NCBI GenBank assembly: GCA_963835685.1
Contig: CAWIGI010000014.1
Location: 248,001 to 312,000 of the forward strand
Reading direction: 5' to 3'
From: DATAGF01 sp963835685
GTDB lineage: Bacteria; Actinomycetota; Thermoleophilia; Miltoncostaeales; Miltoncostaeaceae
DNA: 64,000 nt
Every line of letters starts with the position of its first letter. Within the stretch, counting starts at the first letter, position 1. The position numbers and the translations under genes are program-made. Positions 1 through 7,811 of this stretch are shown piece after piece. The notes beneath the pieces are model-generated. The model was not told where the DNA came from, ran no database searches, and saw nothing but the letters and a program-made list of their open reading frames with translations.

Positions 1-263
1 CACACCTGCACACCTTCCGCGCGCCCGGCTCGGTGCACACTGCACCCCGAGCTTCGACGAGCGCGACGGCGACGCTCAGGCGACGCGCCGGGGAGCGCCG
101 CGCCCGTAGGCCCGGACCCGGCCTCGACGATCGCGCGGTTCGCCTCCAGCCGCGCGCGTCGCTGCTCGCGGCATGACGCGGGTCACGGGACAGCCTTTGC
201 TGCCCTGGCGATCCAGCCCGAGTCCGCGAGAGGACCGCCACCCCGGACGGCGAACGCCTCCAT
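1..263. other. No convincing gene
   Basis: I see no open frame here with a family resemblance, no RNA gene and no clear promoter. The stretch is GC-rich and precedes a small membrane-protein gene. It may include the 3' end of a gene that lies mostly outside the window. Confidence 0.4.
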
Positions 264-266
264 TTG

Positions 267-656
267 ATGGTCTCCGCGCTGCTCATGTGGCGGCGCTTTG
301 CCGCCGCGATGCGCGTCGCCCTGCGTGACCAGGACTTCGCGCGGATCCTCGGTGCGGGGCTGCTGCTCATCATCGTCGGCACGGTGACCTACACGCTTGG
401 CAACGGCTGGAGCGTCGTGGGCGGCTTCTATGTGGCCGTGGCGACGCTGACGACCTCCAGCGTCCTCGACCCGAGCCTGACGATCACCGACGGCTGGCTG
501 AAGGTCTTCACGGCGCTCTACGTTCTCGTCGGCATCGGCATCCTGGTGGAGGTGGCCCGCCGCCTCGGCATGGGCTTCATCGCCGCTCGGGCCGAACAGG
601 AGGCGGCCAAGAAGGGCGAGACGACGGGTCATTCCGGGCCAGGCACACCGACCTGA
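267..656 (+). CDS. Small two-TM ion-channel-like membrane protein
   Basis: A 129-residue membrane protein with two hydrophobic segments (about residues 27-44 and 80-98) separated by a loop, the layout of a single two-TM pore subunit (Ion_trans_2 type). The loop reads ATLTTSSVLDP where a potassium channel would carry TVGYGD, so the filter is not canonical and ion selectivity cannot be claimed. The C-terminal tail is charged and probably cytoplasmic. I chose ATG 267; a TTG lies directly before it at 264 and neither has a strong ribosome site. It could equally be a generic two-helix membrane protein of unknown role. It stands alone, followed by 550 bases without a gene. Confidence 0.6.
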   Translation: MVSALLMWRRFAAAMRVALRDQDFARILGAGLLLIIVGTVTYTLGNGWSVVGGFYVAVATLTTSSVLDPSLTITDGWLKVFTALYVLVGIGILVEVARRLGMGFIAARAEQEAAKKGETTGHSGPGTPT

Positions 657-757
657 GGCCTAGTACGACTTTCTGACGGTTGGCCCTGAGCAGGTCGCGC
701 GCGCCGGGCTCGTGATGGCTCGACGCGCGTCGCCCTGTGCCGTCGCGTGTCGCGATC

Positions 758-780
758 GTGCTCCCACGGGTGCTCCCACG
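758..780. repeat. Tandem GTGCTCCCACG duplication
   Basis: Two exact copies of GTGCTCCCACG (758-768 and 770-780) separated by one base. They lie 30 bases before the tRNA-like direct repeat. Function unknown; possibly part of an integrase or attachment-site arm. Confidence 0.5.
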
Positions 781-811
781 CTCGTCGGAAACCCGGAGGT
801 TTGCAGGGCGC

Positions 812-833
812 GTTCGATCCCTGCACGGCCCAT
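812..833 (+). repeat. tRNA-3'-end-like direct repeat, left copy
   Basis: GTTCGATCCCTGCACGGCCC plus AT looks like the T-loop/T-stem and acceptor end of a tRNA whose 5' acceptor strand would be GGGCCGT. No matching 5' half is present: the bases before it pair as TGCAGGG/CCCTGCA in a hairpin but do not make a tRNA. A near-identical copy lies at 3296-3318. Such a pair is what an integrated element leaves at its attL and attR ends. Confidence 0.55.
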
Positions 834-1211
834 CACGAAAGTCCCGCTCGGGCTGGGGTTCTCGTCCGCGGGCGACTGAGCCTTGAGCCTACGGTCGCGA
901 TTCTGGCCGCTACCCCGCCTGCCAGAATCCGACGGTGCCCGGCGGACCGCGCCTGGCCCTGGTTGAGCGGAGCGGGCGAGCTGACCAGCGGAGTGGCCGC
1001 TGAACATCAAGGGGGCCTCAAGCGCTCGGTGAGGGCTCCCTGCGGAGGTCGGCGCAGAGGCGCAGGAATCGCGCTGCGCAAGCTCCACCGTCCGGCCCGA
1101 GCAGCTGAGCGCTCAAGGCTACGGACATCCGGCCGATAGCTCTGCGGGAGGCCCGACTCTTTCACCCTTTCGTGTCGGGCGCGCGAGTGGGCAGCCTCCA
1201 CGTTCCACTCG

Positions 1212-1928
1212 GTGGGCCACGACCCGCTGGCTCCGGTGACGACGACGAGGGATTGCGTGCGAGGCCTACTAGCAGACGCCCGGTTGATGGGTCTGGGTTG
1301 GAAGCGCAAAGCGCCGCCGGGGGATGAGTGGCGTCAGGTTCTGGACCGCCACATCGCCGGCGAGCCAACCGAGCCCTTGCCAGCGGCGCAGGCCACAGCT
1401 CATGTGCGCCGACGGCTCTCCACGGCACTGCTCGTGGGTGGCGTCGCGCTCATCGTCCTCCTGCTCGCCGGTGGCGGCTATCTCGGCTATCTCGCCATGG
1501 AGAACAACGACCGGGCCGATCGTTGGCGGGATCGCTCGACGGCGGAGCACAGCCTGGTCGAGAAGAGGACGGAGGCCCTGAACAGGCAGACCGCGCGCCT
1601 CAACGTCGCCTCGACGCGGCTCCGGGACGCCCGGCGTGCGCTCGCCAGGTCCGAGCGGGACGCCGAGGCGCTGGCGGCCCGCCAGACGGAGCTCGCCGCC
1701 GAGAAGGCTCAGGTGGAGGACGAGCGGGCGGCCCTCGAGCTGCGACAGCAGGACCTCATCGAGGTCGCCAACAGCCTCAACTCCTGCAGCATCGGCCTCG
1801 CGGGTCTCGTCGACACCTTCGCCCAGGGGTTCTACCCCGCCACCGGCGAGTATGAGAGCACAGCCTCCGAGTGCCAGGCGGCCGAGGCAGCTGTCGACTC
1901 CTACGTCGGTGGTTACGGCGGCGAATGA
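1212..1928 (+). CDS. Membrane-anchored coiled-coil protein
   Basis: A 238-residue protein with one transmembrane segment at about residues 72-96, followed by a long charged heptad-rich coiled coil (about 105-185) and a small C-terminal part with two cysteines. I do not recognise a family. The start shown is GTG 1212; an in-frame ATG at 1287 would remove 25 residues and keep the membrane segment. Its TGA overlaps the ATG of the next gene (ATGA at 1925-1928), so it is translationally coupled to a lipoprotein protease. By inference it anchors or presents something at the membrane together with that protease. Confidence 0.7.
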   Translation: MGHDPLAPVTTTRDCVRGLLADARLMGLGWKRKAPPGDEWRQVLDRHIAGEPTEPLPAAQATAHVRRRLSTALLVGGVALIVLLLAGGGYLGYLAMENNDRADRWRDRSTAEHSLVEKRTEALNRQTARLNVASTRLRDARRALARSERDAEALAARQTELAAEKAQVEDERAALELRQQDLIEVANSLNSCSIGLAGLVDTFAQGFYPATGEYESTASECQAAEAAVDSYVGGYGGE

Positions 1929-2677
1929 GGCGCTGGCCCCTCCTGCTCGTCGCGGCCGCTGTCGCCGTAGCGGCCGGGTGCGGCGGGCTGGCCGCAGAGC
2001 CGCCGGCGGCCTCGCCCGAGAGGCTCTCCCCGCCCGTGGACCGCGACGCGGCGACGGCCCGCGGCATCACCCAGGTCAGGATCCCCACCCTGTCTCGGGA
2101 CGGGTTCGAACGCCGCGCCGAGGGGATCACGGTCCGGGTGCGGAACCTCTCGTGCGCCGGGCTCGGGATGGGATCCGGCTTCGCGATCGACCGATCCACA
2201 CTCATCACCAACCGCCACGTCGTCGCCGGGGCCAGCCGTCTCGAGGTCAACACCTCCGACGGGCGGACCTACGACGTGACGGCCGCCGAGGTGGGCGTCC
2301 TTGGAGACGTCGCGTTCGTGAAGGTCAACGGCGAGCTGCCCGTCGTCGCGAGCCTCGATGGCCGGGCGCAGCCGGGATCCAAGATCGCCGCGGTCGGCTA
2401 CCCCGAAGGCGGGCCCTTCACCCTCGAGAGCGGCAGTGTCATCGACCGGATCCCGGGCGAGCCGTTCGGGATCAACGGCCGCCTCGTCCGCATCAGCGCC
2501 GACGTGCGCCCGGGCAACTCGGGCGGGCCCTTGCTCGACCGCCGCGGGAGGGTCGCCGGGGTCGTCTTCGCGCTCGAGCTCGACACCGGGCTTGGCCTGG
2601 CGATGCCCATGAGTACCGTCAACGACCTTCTCGAACAAGCAGGGACGACGAGCGTGCCTGCCTGCGGCTTCGAGTAG
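1925..2677 (+). CDS. Trypsin-like serine protease lipoprotein
   Basis: A 250-residue secreted protease of the trypsin/DegP-like fold. A lipoprotein signal peptide ends in the lipobox VAAG-C at Cys19. The catalytic triad is visible: His98 in TNRHVV, Asp128 in LGDVAF, Ser199 in PGNSGGPL. There is no PDZ domain, so it is a short single-domain enzyme. ATG 1925 was chosen because it gives a proper signal peptide; the frame is open further upstream to 1871. It overlaps the coiled-coil gene by four bases and probably acts with it outside the membrane. Substrate unknown. Confidence 0.85.
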   Translation: MRRWPLLLVAAAVAVAAGCGGLAAEPPAASPERLSPPVDRDAATARGITQVRIPTLSRDGFERRAEGITVRVRNLSCAGLGMGSGFAIDRSTLITNRHVVAGASRLEVNTSDGRTYDVTAAEVGVLGDVAFVKVNGELPVVASLDGRAQPGSKIAAVGYPEGGPFTLESGSVIDRIPGEPFGINGRLVRISADVRPGNSGGPLLDRRGRVAGVVFALELDTGLGLAMPMSTVNDLLEQAGTTSVPACGFE

Positions 2678-2817
2678 TTCGCGGGCCGGCCCTCTTCTGC
2701 ACGAACGCTCGCACTCGGTAAGCGGGCGGTTAACGGTGCGCCAGTCGGTCCGACGATCGAGCGCACTCGGCGGTCGTATGAGCAGAAGGCACCGGAACGA
2801 GGGTGAAGGGGAGCTCG

Positions 2818-3240
2818 ATGAAGCGCTTGATAACTGCTGGTCTCTGCGCGGTCAGCCTGCTGGCCGTGGCAGGCACGGCCTCGGCCGTCCCGATCAGCGT
2901 GCCAAAGGTCACGGTGAACAACGGCCACGATCTGTACGCGGTCGGCCGCGTCTGGTCTCCGCCGTCTGCCTCGAACTGCTCTGCCCTCGTCCGAGCGCAG
3001 CTGCAGGTGCCGTCTGCATACGGCTGGCGGGTCGTGCGAGCGATCGGCAGGTTCCGAGTGGATGTCTGCGAGGGCGGCTCCAGCGGTTGGACGTCCGGCT
3101 CCGTGTACGTGCACTGGTGGGGGGTGGGGTATCTCCGCTCACAGCCGGCGCGGCTGTGTTGGCAGGCTCACCAGACCGTGAATGGCTATCCGTCGAAGCA
3201 CAACGCATGCAAGCGCTTCGATCTGCGAGGCGGTAGCTGA
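2818..3240 (+). CDS. Small secreted cysteine-containing protein
   Basis: A 140-residue protein starting at ATG 2818, 5 bases after AAGGGGAG, a good ribosome site that rules out the upstream start at 2803. A signal peptide (about residues 1-23, ending TASA) is followed by an aromatic-rich exported domain with cysteines in four places (SNCSA, DVCEGG, RLCWQ, NACKRF), suggesting two disulfides. I recognise no family. It lies between the two tRNA-like repeats with the coiled-coil and protease genes, so it may be part of the same mobile segment. Confidence 0.75.
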   Translation: MKRLITAGLCAVSLLAVAGTASAVPISVPKVTVNNGHDLYAVGRVWSPPSASNCSALVRAQLQVPSAYGWRVVRAIGRFRVDVCEGGSSGWTSGSVYVHWWGVGYLRSQPARLCWQAHQTVNGYPSKHNACKRFDLRGGS

Positions 3241-3295
3241 TTCCGCGGCGTCCCCTGAGCCTCGCGTAAACCGGGGCGCAGGGCCGGCTCCCTAA

Positions 3296-3318
3296 GTTCG
3301 ATCCCTGCCACGGCCCAT
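3296..3318 (+). repeat. tRNA-3'-end-like direct repeat, right copy
   Basis: GTTCGATCCCTGCCACGGCC plus CAT, one base longer than the copy at 812-833 and otherwise identical over the core. It sits 55 bases after the small secreted-protein gene. The 2.48 kb between the copies holds three genes and no integrase; a broken tyrosine integrase lies 2.6 kb further on. Confidence 0.55.
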
Positions 3319-3366
3319 GACGCGAACGCCGCTCAGCGAAGGGCGTTCAAGCCCTCTTTCCAGCGG

Positions 3367-4098
3367 CTATTCGACCCGCACCCTCTGGGGGCCCGCGAGC
3401 CGTGACGCTGCCCTGCGGCGCTCGTCGGCCCGCCGGCTGGCGGGTGCGAACGCGCTCCAGGCGAACCAGCGTCCGAACCCGCGCTGAAGCGCCCTCGGAC
3501 CGCTCATCGTCAGCTTGCGAGCCCGGAGCGCGCCGGCCAGCTCGGCGCGCCCCAGGTAGACGCGGTAGAGGGTCGCGGTGTCAACCGTGACCTCGAGGTC
3601 GACGTCGAACCCGGGGTGCTGGAGGCAGACCGAGACCTCGGAGGGCTCGAGCACCATCCAGTAGCGCTTCGCCGGGTCGCGGAAGTCGAACCTGACCACC
3701 GTGCGATCCGGGGGAACCTGCTCACGATCGACGTGGCGGGCCATCCAGACGATCAAGAGGTCGGGGTCGAGCTCCTCGGGGCGGGGATCGGTGAACGACC
3801 AGGTCACCCCCCACTCCCCGATCGCCTGCACGACCGCCTCGAGGTCGCGGCCGGCGAGCGTCAGCCGATAGTCCAGCGTCCTCCCCTTGGGGCCGGTGCG
3901 CCGCTCGACGATCTCGGCCCGCTCGAGCGAGCGAAGCCGATCGGCGAGGACCGAGCGCGAGATCCCCGGCAGCCCGCGCTCGAGCTCGTTGAACCCGCTC
4001 GCACCGCCCAGCATCTCGCGCACGATCAGGAGCGTCCAGCGGTCGCCGAGGATCTCGCTCGCCTTGGCGACCGGGCAGTACTGCGCGTAGCTCCGCAT
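3367..4098 (-). CDS. HxlR-type transcription regulator with SCP2-like tail
   Basis: A 243-residue regulator. The first about 110 residues are an HxlR winged helix: CPVAKASEILGDRWTLLIVR with the early cysteine, then the LERGLPGISRSVLADRL recognition region. The remaining 120 residues resemble the SCP2/sterol-carrier domain often fused to HxlR proteins in actinobacteria and may bind a small hydrophobic ligand. It is divergent from a flavoprotein gene, with an eight-base perfect inverted repeat between them, so it probably controls both itself and that gene. The ligand is unknown. Confidence 0.85.
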   Translation of the reverse strand: MRSYAQYCPVAKASEILGDRWTLLIVREMLGGASGFNELERGLPGISRSVLADRLRSLERAEIVERRTGPKGRTLDYRLTLAGRDLEAVVQAIGEWGVTWSFTDPRPEELDPDLLIVWMARHVDREQVPPDRTVVRFDFRDPAKRYWMVLEPSEVSVCLQHPGFDVDLEVTVDTATLYRVYLGRAELAGALRARKLTMSGPRALQRGFGRWFAWSAFAPASRRADERRRAASRLAGPQRVRVE

Positions 4099-4140
4099 CC
4101 TCCGAGGATGGTAGCCCCCGGATGCGGGCCAGGTTCGGGA

Positions 4141-4160
4141 TTCGAACCGCTTGGTTCGAA
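4141..4160. promoter_or_regulatory. Inverted-repeat operator candidate for HxlR regulator
   Basis: TTCGAACC-gctt-GGTTCGAA is a perfect 8-bp inverted repeat with a 4-bp spacer, placed 42 bases upstream of the HxlR gene and about 110 bases before the divergent flavoprotein gene. Dimeric winged-helix regulators bind such sites; the assignment to HxlR is inference from position. Confidence 0.55.
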
Positions 4161-4203
4161 ATTCGGTCTAGTCCGTGGCGGGGCCCCGCGTAGCGTGGGC
4201 GAC

Positions 4204-4263
4204 ATGACGACCGAGACGACAACACTGGCCGCGGCGAACATCGCTCCGGCGAAAGAGAGGTGA
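4204..4263 (+). CDS. Possible 19-codon leader ORF
   Basis: ATG 4204 opens a 19-codon frame (MTTETTTLAAANIAPAKER) ending with TGA 4261-4263, five bases before the ATG of the flavoprotein gene. It is threonine-rich at the start. It may be a translated leader, or only the remains of an upstream start; no ribosome site is obvious. Its last codons contain the GAGAGG that serves as ribosome site of the next gene. Confidence 0.3.
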   Translation: MTTETTTLAAANIAPAKER

Positions 4264-4268
4264 GCGTG

Positions 4269-5477
4269 ATGACCGGACTTGCCTTGACGCAAGGAACAAG
4301 GGAAATGCATTGGGAACCCGACACGTCGCTGCTCGACGCCGCGCGCGAGATCGCTCCGATCATCCGCGAGCACAGCCAGGAAGCAGAGCGGGAACGACGC
4401 CTGTCCCAGCCGGTCTTGAAGGCGCTGCGCGAGACGGGCCTCCTGCGCATGACGACTCCCCGTTCGCTCGGGGGGTTGGAAACCGACCCCGTCACCCGCG
4501 CCCTCGTCGGCGAGGAAGTCGGTCGCCACGACTCGGCTGCGGCGTGGACCTTGGAGAACCCTCTGGACTGGGCCTTCTTCTGTTGCCGTCTCCCCGACGA
4601 GGGGGCCGAGGAGATCTACAGCCGCGGAGCGGACATCCTGATCGCCGCCCAGTTCGGCCGCCCCATGAAGGCGACGTCAACGAACGGCGGATACCGCATC
4701 TCCGGTCGAGCCCCGTTCGTCAGCAACTGCTACGACGCCGACTGGATCTCCTCGACGGTCCTCGTGGACGAAGACGAATCCGCCGGGGACGAGCCCGAGA
4801 TGCGCATGGTCTACTTCCCCAGCGAGGAGTGCGAAATCGTCGATACGTGGGACGTCATGGGGATGCGGGGCACGGGCAGCAACGACATCTCCGTGACCGA
4901 CGTGTACGTGCCCAAGTCCAGGACCTTTCCGATGGTGCCGGACTTCGAGCCGGGATCGCACTATCGCGGCCCGCTGTATCGACTCCCGGTCGTGGGCGCG
5001 GCGGCGTCTGGCATCCCGACGCCGATGTTGGGGGTGGCGCGACGAGCTCTCGACGAGGTGACCGAACTCGCTCGGAACAAGACTCCGGTGGCATCGAGTG
5101 GCCCGCTGAAGCAACGGGCGTCGGCCCAAGTCCAGCTGGGCCGAGCGGAGGCGATCCTGCGCTCAGGACGCTTGCTGCTCCTCGACAGCCTGAGCGAAGC
5201 GTGGCGGAGATGCGTCGACGGCGAGACCCACTCGCTTGAGCAGAAGGCGGACCTCCTGCTCGGGATGGCCCACGCGATGAGCAGCGCCGTCCAGGCTGTC
5301 GAGCTCGCATGCAGCATCGCGGGGACGACAGCGTTTCGAGCCACCAACCCGCTGGAACGTTGCTTCCGGGATGTCGAGACGATGAGACACCACGTCTTCG
5401 CCTCTGAGCAACGCTATGGGACCTTCGGCCAGGTGTATCTCGGGGTTCCACCGGACTTCCCCGTGGTTGCCTTCTAG
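4269..5477 (+). CDS. Acyl-CoA dehydrogenase-like flavin monooxygenase
   Basis: A 402-residue flavoprotein of the acyl-CoA dehydrogenase superfamily, nearest in layout to the type-2 group that includes two-component flavin-dependent monooxygenases (HsaA, HpaB-like). An all-helical N domain, the middle beta domain (GYRISGRAPFVSNCYDADWI, then WDVMGMRGTGSNDISV) and a helical C domain (ACSIAGTTAFRATNPLERCF) are all present. The RGTGS motif and the late R-D pair are typical FAD/active-site regions. ATG 4269 has GAGAGG eight bases upstream; GTGs at 4260 and 4266 are alternatives. A partner flavin reductase is not in the window. Codon use is slightly less GC-biased than its neighbours. Confidence 0.75.
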   Translation: MTGLALTQGTREMHWEPDTSLLDAAREIAPIIREHSQEAERERRLSQPVLKALRETGLLRMTTPRSLGGLETDPVTRALVGEEVGRHDSAAAWTLENPLDWAFFCCRLPDEGAEEIYSRGADILIAAQFGRPMKATSTNGGYRISGRAPFVSNCYDADWISSTVLVDEDESAGDEPEMRMVYFPSEECEIVDTWDVMGMRGTGSNDISVTDVYVPKSRTFPMVPDFEPGSHYRGPLYRLPVVGAAASGIPTPMLGVARRALDEVTELARNKTPVASSGPLKQRASAQVQLGRAEAILRSGRLLLLDSLSEAWRRCVDGETHSLEQKADLLLGMAHAMSSAVQAVELACSIAGTTAFRATNPLERCFRDVETMRHHVFASEQRYGTFGQVYLGVPPDFPVVAF

Positions 5478-5717
5478 CGTTCCCTTGACGTAGCGGTCGA
5501 CGGACGCGAGGGCGCGAGGTCGGAAAAGCTGATCGGCTGCTCGGCCATGGCCCAACCCGACGCCGGGCCGGGGGCGATGGCGATGGCCCGGGGCGACAGC
5601 CGGCCGCGGCTAGAGTGGCCGCATGGCCGAGCGCAACGCCGCATATCGGGGGAGCCGGGCAAGGTCTCGAAGGCCGTCCTACGCCGCGACGCAGCCCGAC
5701 GACCTGGCGCGTAGCGG

Positions 5718-5924
5718 ATGACCCCAGAGCCCGAGGAGCCGTGGGAGGCTCGCGTGGGCCGGGCGGCGGCCCGGCGTGACCTCAAGGTGCAGCGGTCGCG
5801 CGACTGGGACCCCTCGCTGCCCGACGACGGCACCTACGTCCTGGTGAACCTGTGGACGAACGGCGCGGTCGCGGGGCCGGGGCTGAGCCGGGAGGGGATC
5901 GAGCGGGCTCTCGCGGTGGACTAA
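5718..5924 (+). CDS. Hypothetical short protein
   Basis: A 68-residue, acidic/basic mixed protein from ATG 5718. I recognise no family. The region DPSLPDDGTYVLVNLWTNG has balanced composition unlike an antisense shadow, which is why I keep it. It ends just as the integrase fragment becomes readable in another frame, so it may be a small cargo gene beside a decayed element, or a chance ORF. Confidence 0.4.
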   Translation: MTPEPEEPWEARVGRAAARRDLKVQRSRDWDPSLPDDGTYVLVNLWTNGAVAGPGLSREGIERALAVD

Positions 5925-6360
5925 GTTCATCCTGTCGGCCTCGCGGCGCGCGTCGCAGCTCGAGCTGCACGAGATCCCGGTTTCTGGCCCGGCACCCGCT
6001 CGGGAGCTGGGCCGGGCCTACAAGGCGCCCGGCGTCCCGCGCTTCGGCCTCCACGACCTGCGCCACCGCTGGATCAGCCGGCGCCTCCACGAGGGCCTGC
6101 CGATACACGAGGTCGCCCGCGCCGCCGGCCACGCCCGGGCGTCGATGACGCTCGACGCCTACGCCAACGTGCTGGTGGATGACCGCGAGGTGGAACCGGC
6201 CGGCAGTGCTCTCGTGCCGCCCTGGTGGCCCGCGGGGCTTCCCGTCACCCTGCGTCGGCTGCGCGCGTGGGAGTCGGGCGCGCCCCGCGCTGCCGGTCAA
6301 CGTGGCTGCGCGCCGGAGGCAACCGTCTTGCCAACCGGGATTGACCGGCGCCCGGGCTGA
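5887..6360 (+). pseudogene. C-terminal fragment of a tyrosine recombinase/integrase
   Basis: Reading 5887 onward in frame 1 gives the last third of a phage-type tyrosine integrase: GLHDLRHRWISRRLHEGL (the HxxR box), then EVARAAGHARASMTLDAYAN with the GH and the nucleophile tyrosine. The N-terminal arm-binding and core-binding domains and the first catalytic arginine are missing, and a stop at 5884-5886 blocks the frame. It is therefore a remnant, not an active enzyme. The tail after the tyrosine runs on to a stop at 6358-6360. It fits the presence of attachment-like repeats upstream, though it lies outside them. Confidence 0.75.
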
Positions 6361-6413
6361 TTGGAGAATGGCGCCGCCTTTCCGCCGGTCGCCGCGCGAG
6401 AGAGACGAGACCG

Positions 6414-7562
6414 ATGCCCCGACGCCTCCGACCCGTGATGGTCGCCGCCCTGAGCGGCGGAGCCCTGGTCATCGCAGCGGCTGTCGGAACCGCGGCTCCG
6501 CCATCGTCGGCGGAGCCCCTCGTGATCGCCGTGGAGGGCCCGCAGAGCGGCGGGCAGGCGTCCAACGGGCTGGACCAGCTCCGGGGGGTGCAGCTCGCGG
6601 TGCGCCAGGTCAACGCCCGCGGTGGGGTGCTGGACCGGCCGGTGCGGATCGTGAAGGCCGACGACTTGGGATCGGCCGCTCGGGCGAGGCCCGTGGCGCG
6701 CGCGGTGATCGCGCAGGACATCGGGTTCGTGATCGGCCCGTACAACTCCTCGGTCGGGCTCCAGAACCTGTCGCTCTACCGGCAGAACCGGGTGCTCCCC
6801 GTCTGGATGACTTCAAGCGACGAGACGAAGGGCGCGGGCGCGACGGTGCAGCCGATGAACAGCCAGATCGCCCCGATCGAGCAGCGCTACCTGAGCTCCC
6901 TGCCCGCCCGGCGGGTGACCATGCTCGTGGACGACACGCCGAACGGGGCCTTCACGGAGGGAATGGCGCGGCGGCTTCGGACGGCGCTGGAGAGGGTCGG
7001 CACCACGGTGAGCTGGATCTCGGTTATTGAAGGCGCCACAAGCGCGTACTACGCAGGCAAGACAGACGAGGCGCTCGCGACGAGGCCGGATCTCGTCTAC
7101 GTGAGCACCTACTTCCCAGAGGGCGTGCAGATCGCCAAGGCGCTCGCTGCAGTGGGGACCGAGCCGCCGTGCCTGATGGGCCTCGCGAACGTGGACAACG
7201 GCTTCGTGGCGCAGACGACGCTGCCCGAGGCGCAGCGGTGCGTCTTCAGCGGCGTCCCGGCCGCCGGGCAGATGCCCTCGGCGCGGGGATACGTGCAGCA
7301 GTACCGGCGGGCGTTCGACAAGCGGCCGGGCGTGTGGGGGTCGTTCACGTACGACTCGGCGAGGATCCTCTTCGCGGCGATCGAGCGGGCCGGGAGCACC
7401 CGGTTCGGCGCGGTGTTGAAGGCGCTGCACGTCACCCGCAATCACCGGGGCGCGACGGGGCCGATCACGATCGACGGCGACACCGGCTACCGGACGAACG
7501 TGCCGGTGAGCATCTTGACCGTCAACGCCAAGAAAAAATTCGTGATCGCGCGCACCGCCTGA
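6414..7562 (+). CDS. ABC-transporter substrate-binding protein, branched-chain amino acid type
   Basis: A 382-residue periplasmic/lipid-exposed binding protein (Peripla_BP_6, LivJ-like). A signal peptide covers about residues 1-32, ending at SSAEP. The first lobe begins LVIAVEGPQSGGQASNGLDQ and includes the typical GVQLAVRQVNARGGVLDRPV and GFVIGPYNSS turns; the second lobe follows. No permease or ATPase genes lie beside it, so it is an orphan binding protein; the ligand cannot be inferred. ATG 6414 follows a purine-rich GAGAGAGACGAG. Confidence 0.8.
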   Translation: MPRRLRPVMVAALSGGALVIAAAVGTAAPPSSAEPLVIAVEGPQSGGQASNGLDQLRGVQLAVRQVNARGGVLDRPVRIVKADDLGSAARARPVARAVIAQDIGFVIGPYNSSVGLQNLSLYRQNRVLPVWMTSSDETKGAGATVQPMNSQIAPIEQRYLSSLPARRVTMLVDDTPNGAFTEGMARRLRTALERVGTTVSWISVIEGATSAYYAGKTDEALATRPDLVYVSTYFPEGVQIAKALAAVGTEPPCLMGLANVDNGFVAQTTLPEAQRCVFSGVPAAGQMPSARGYVQQYRRAFDKRPGVWGSFTYDSARILFAAIERAGSTRFGAVLKALHVTRNHRGATGPITIDGDTGYRTNVPVSILTVNAKKKFVIARTA

Positions 7563-7639
7563 CCGGCTGCTGGGGGGCGCGATCGCGCATGGTCGTTTGA
7601 AGGTAGCTTCGGGCGCTCCGGCCCGAGGGGCACGCGGAT

Positions 7640-7671
7640 GGGGCGGGCCGGCGCCTCCGAGCGCCCGCCCC
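7640..7671 (+). terminator. GC-rich hairpin, possible terminator
   Basis: GGGGCGGGCCGGCGC pairs with GCGCCCGCCCC around the loop ctccga, with one bulged segment. It lies 78 bases after the binding-protein gene and has no strong T-run, so factor-independent termination is only possible. Confidence 0.35.
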
Positions 7672-7811
7672 ACCGTTTCCTTACCGAACCCTGGACGACC
7701 CCCGAAGCCTCCCTCACCCGCCCCGGTGGTCCTCGCCCCTACCGTGGTCATCGCCCTGACCCTGAGTGGGGACCACGGCGCCCTCGGCGCCATGACGAGG
7801 AGGAGAAGGCG

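Larger units (their letters stand above)
657..1211. other. Gene-free stretch with repeat and tRNA-like scar
   Basis: No ORF here resembles a protein; the frames are arginine/proline-rich shadows. It holds a tandem GTGCTCCCACG duplication and a hairpin ending in a sequence like the 3' end of a tRNA, both listed separately. The context looks like the edge of an integrated element. Confidence 0.5.

Noticed and set aside
777..835. A complete tRNA at the GTTCGATCCCTGC hairpin
   Set aside because: No D-arm or anticodon arm and no 5' acceptor strand GGGCCGT upstream; only the 3' end is there.
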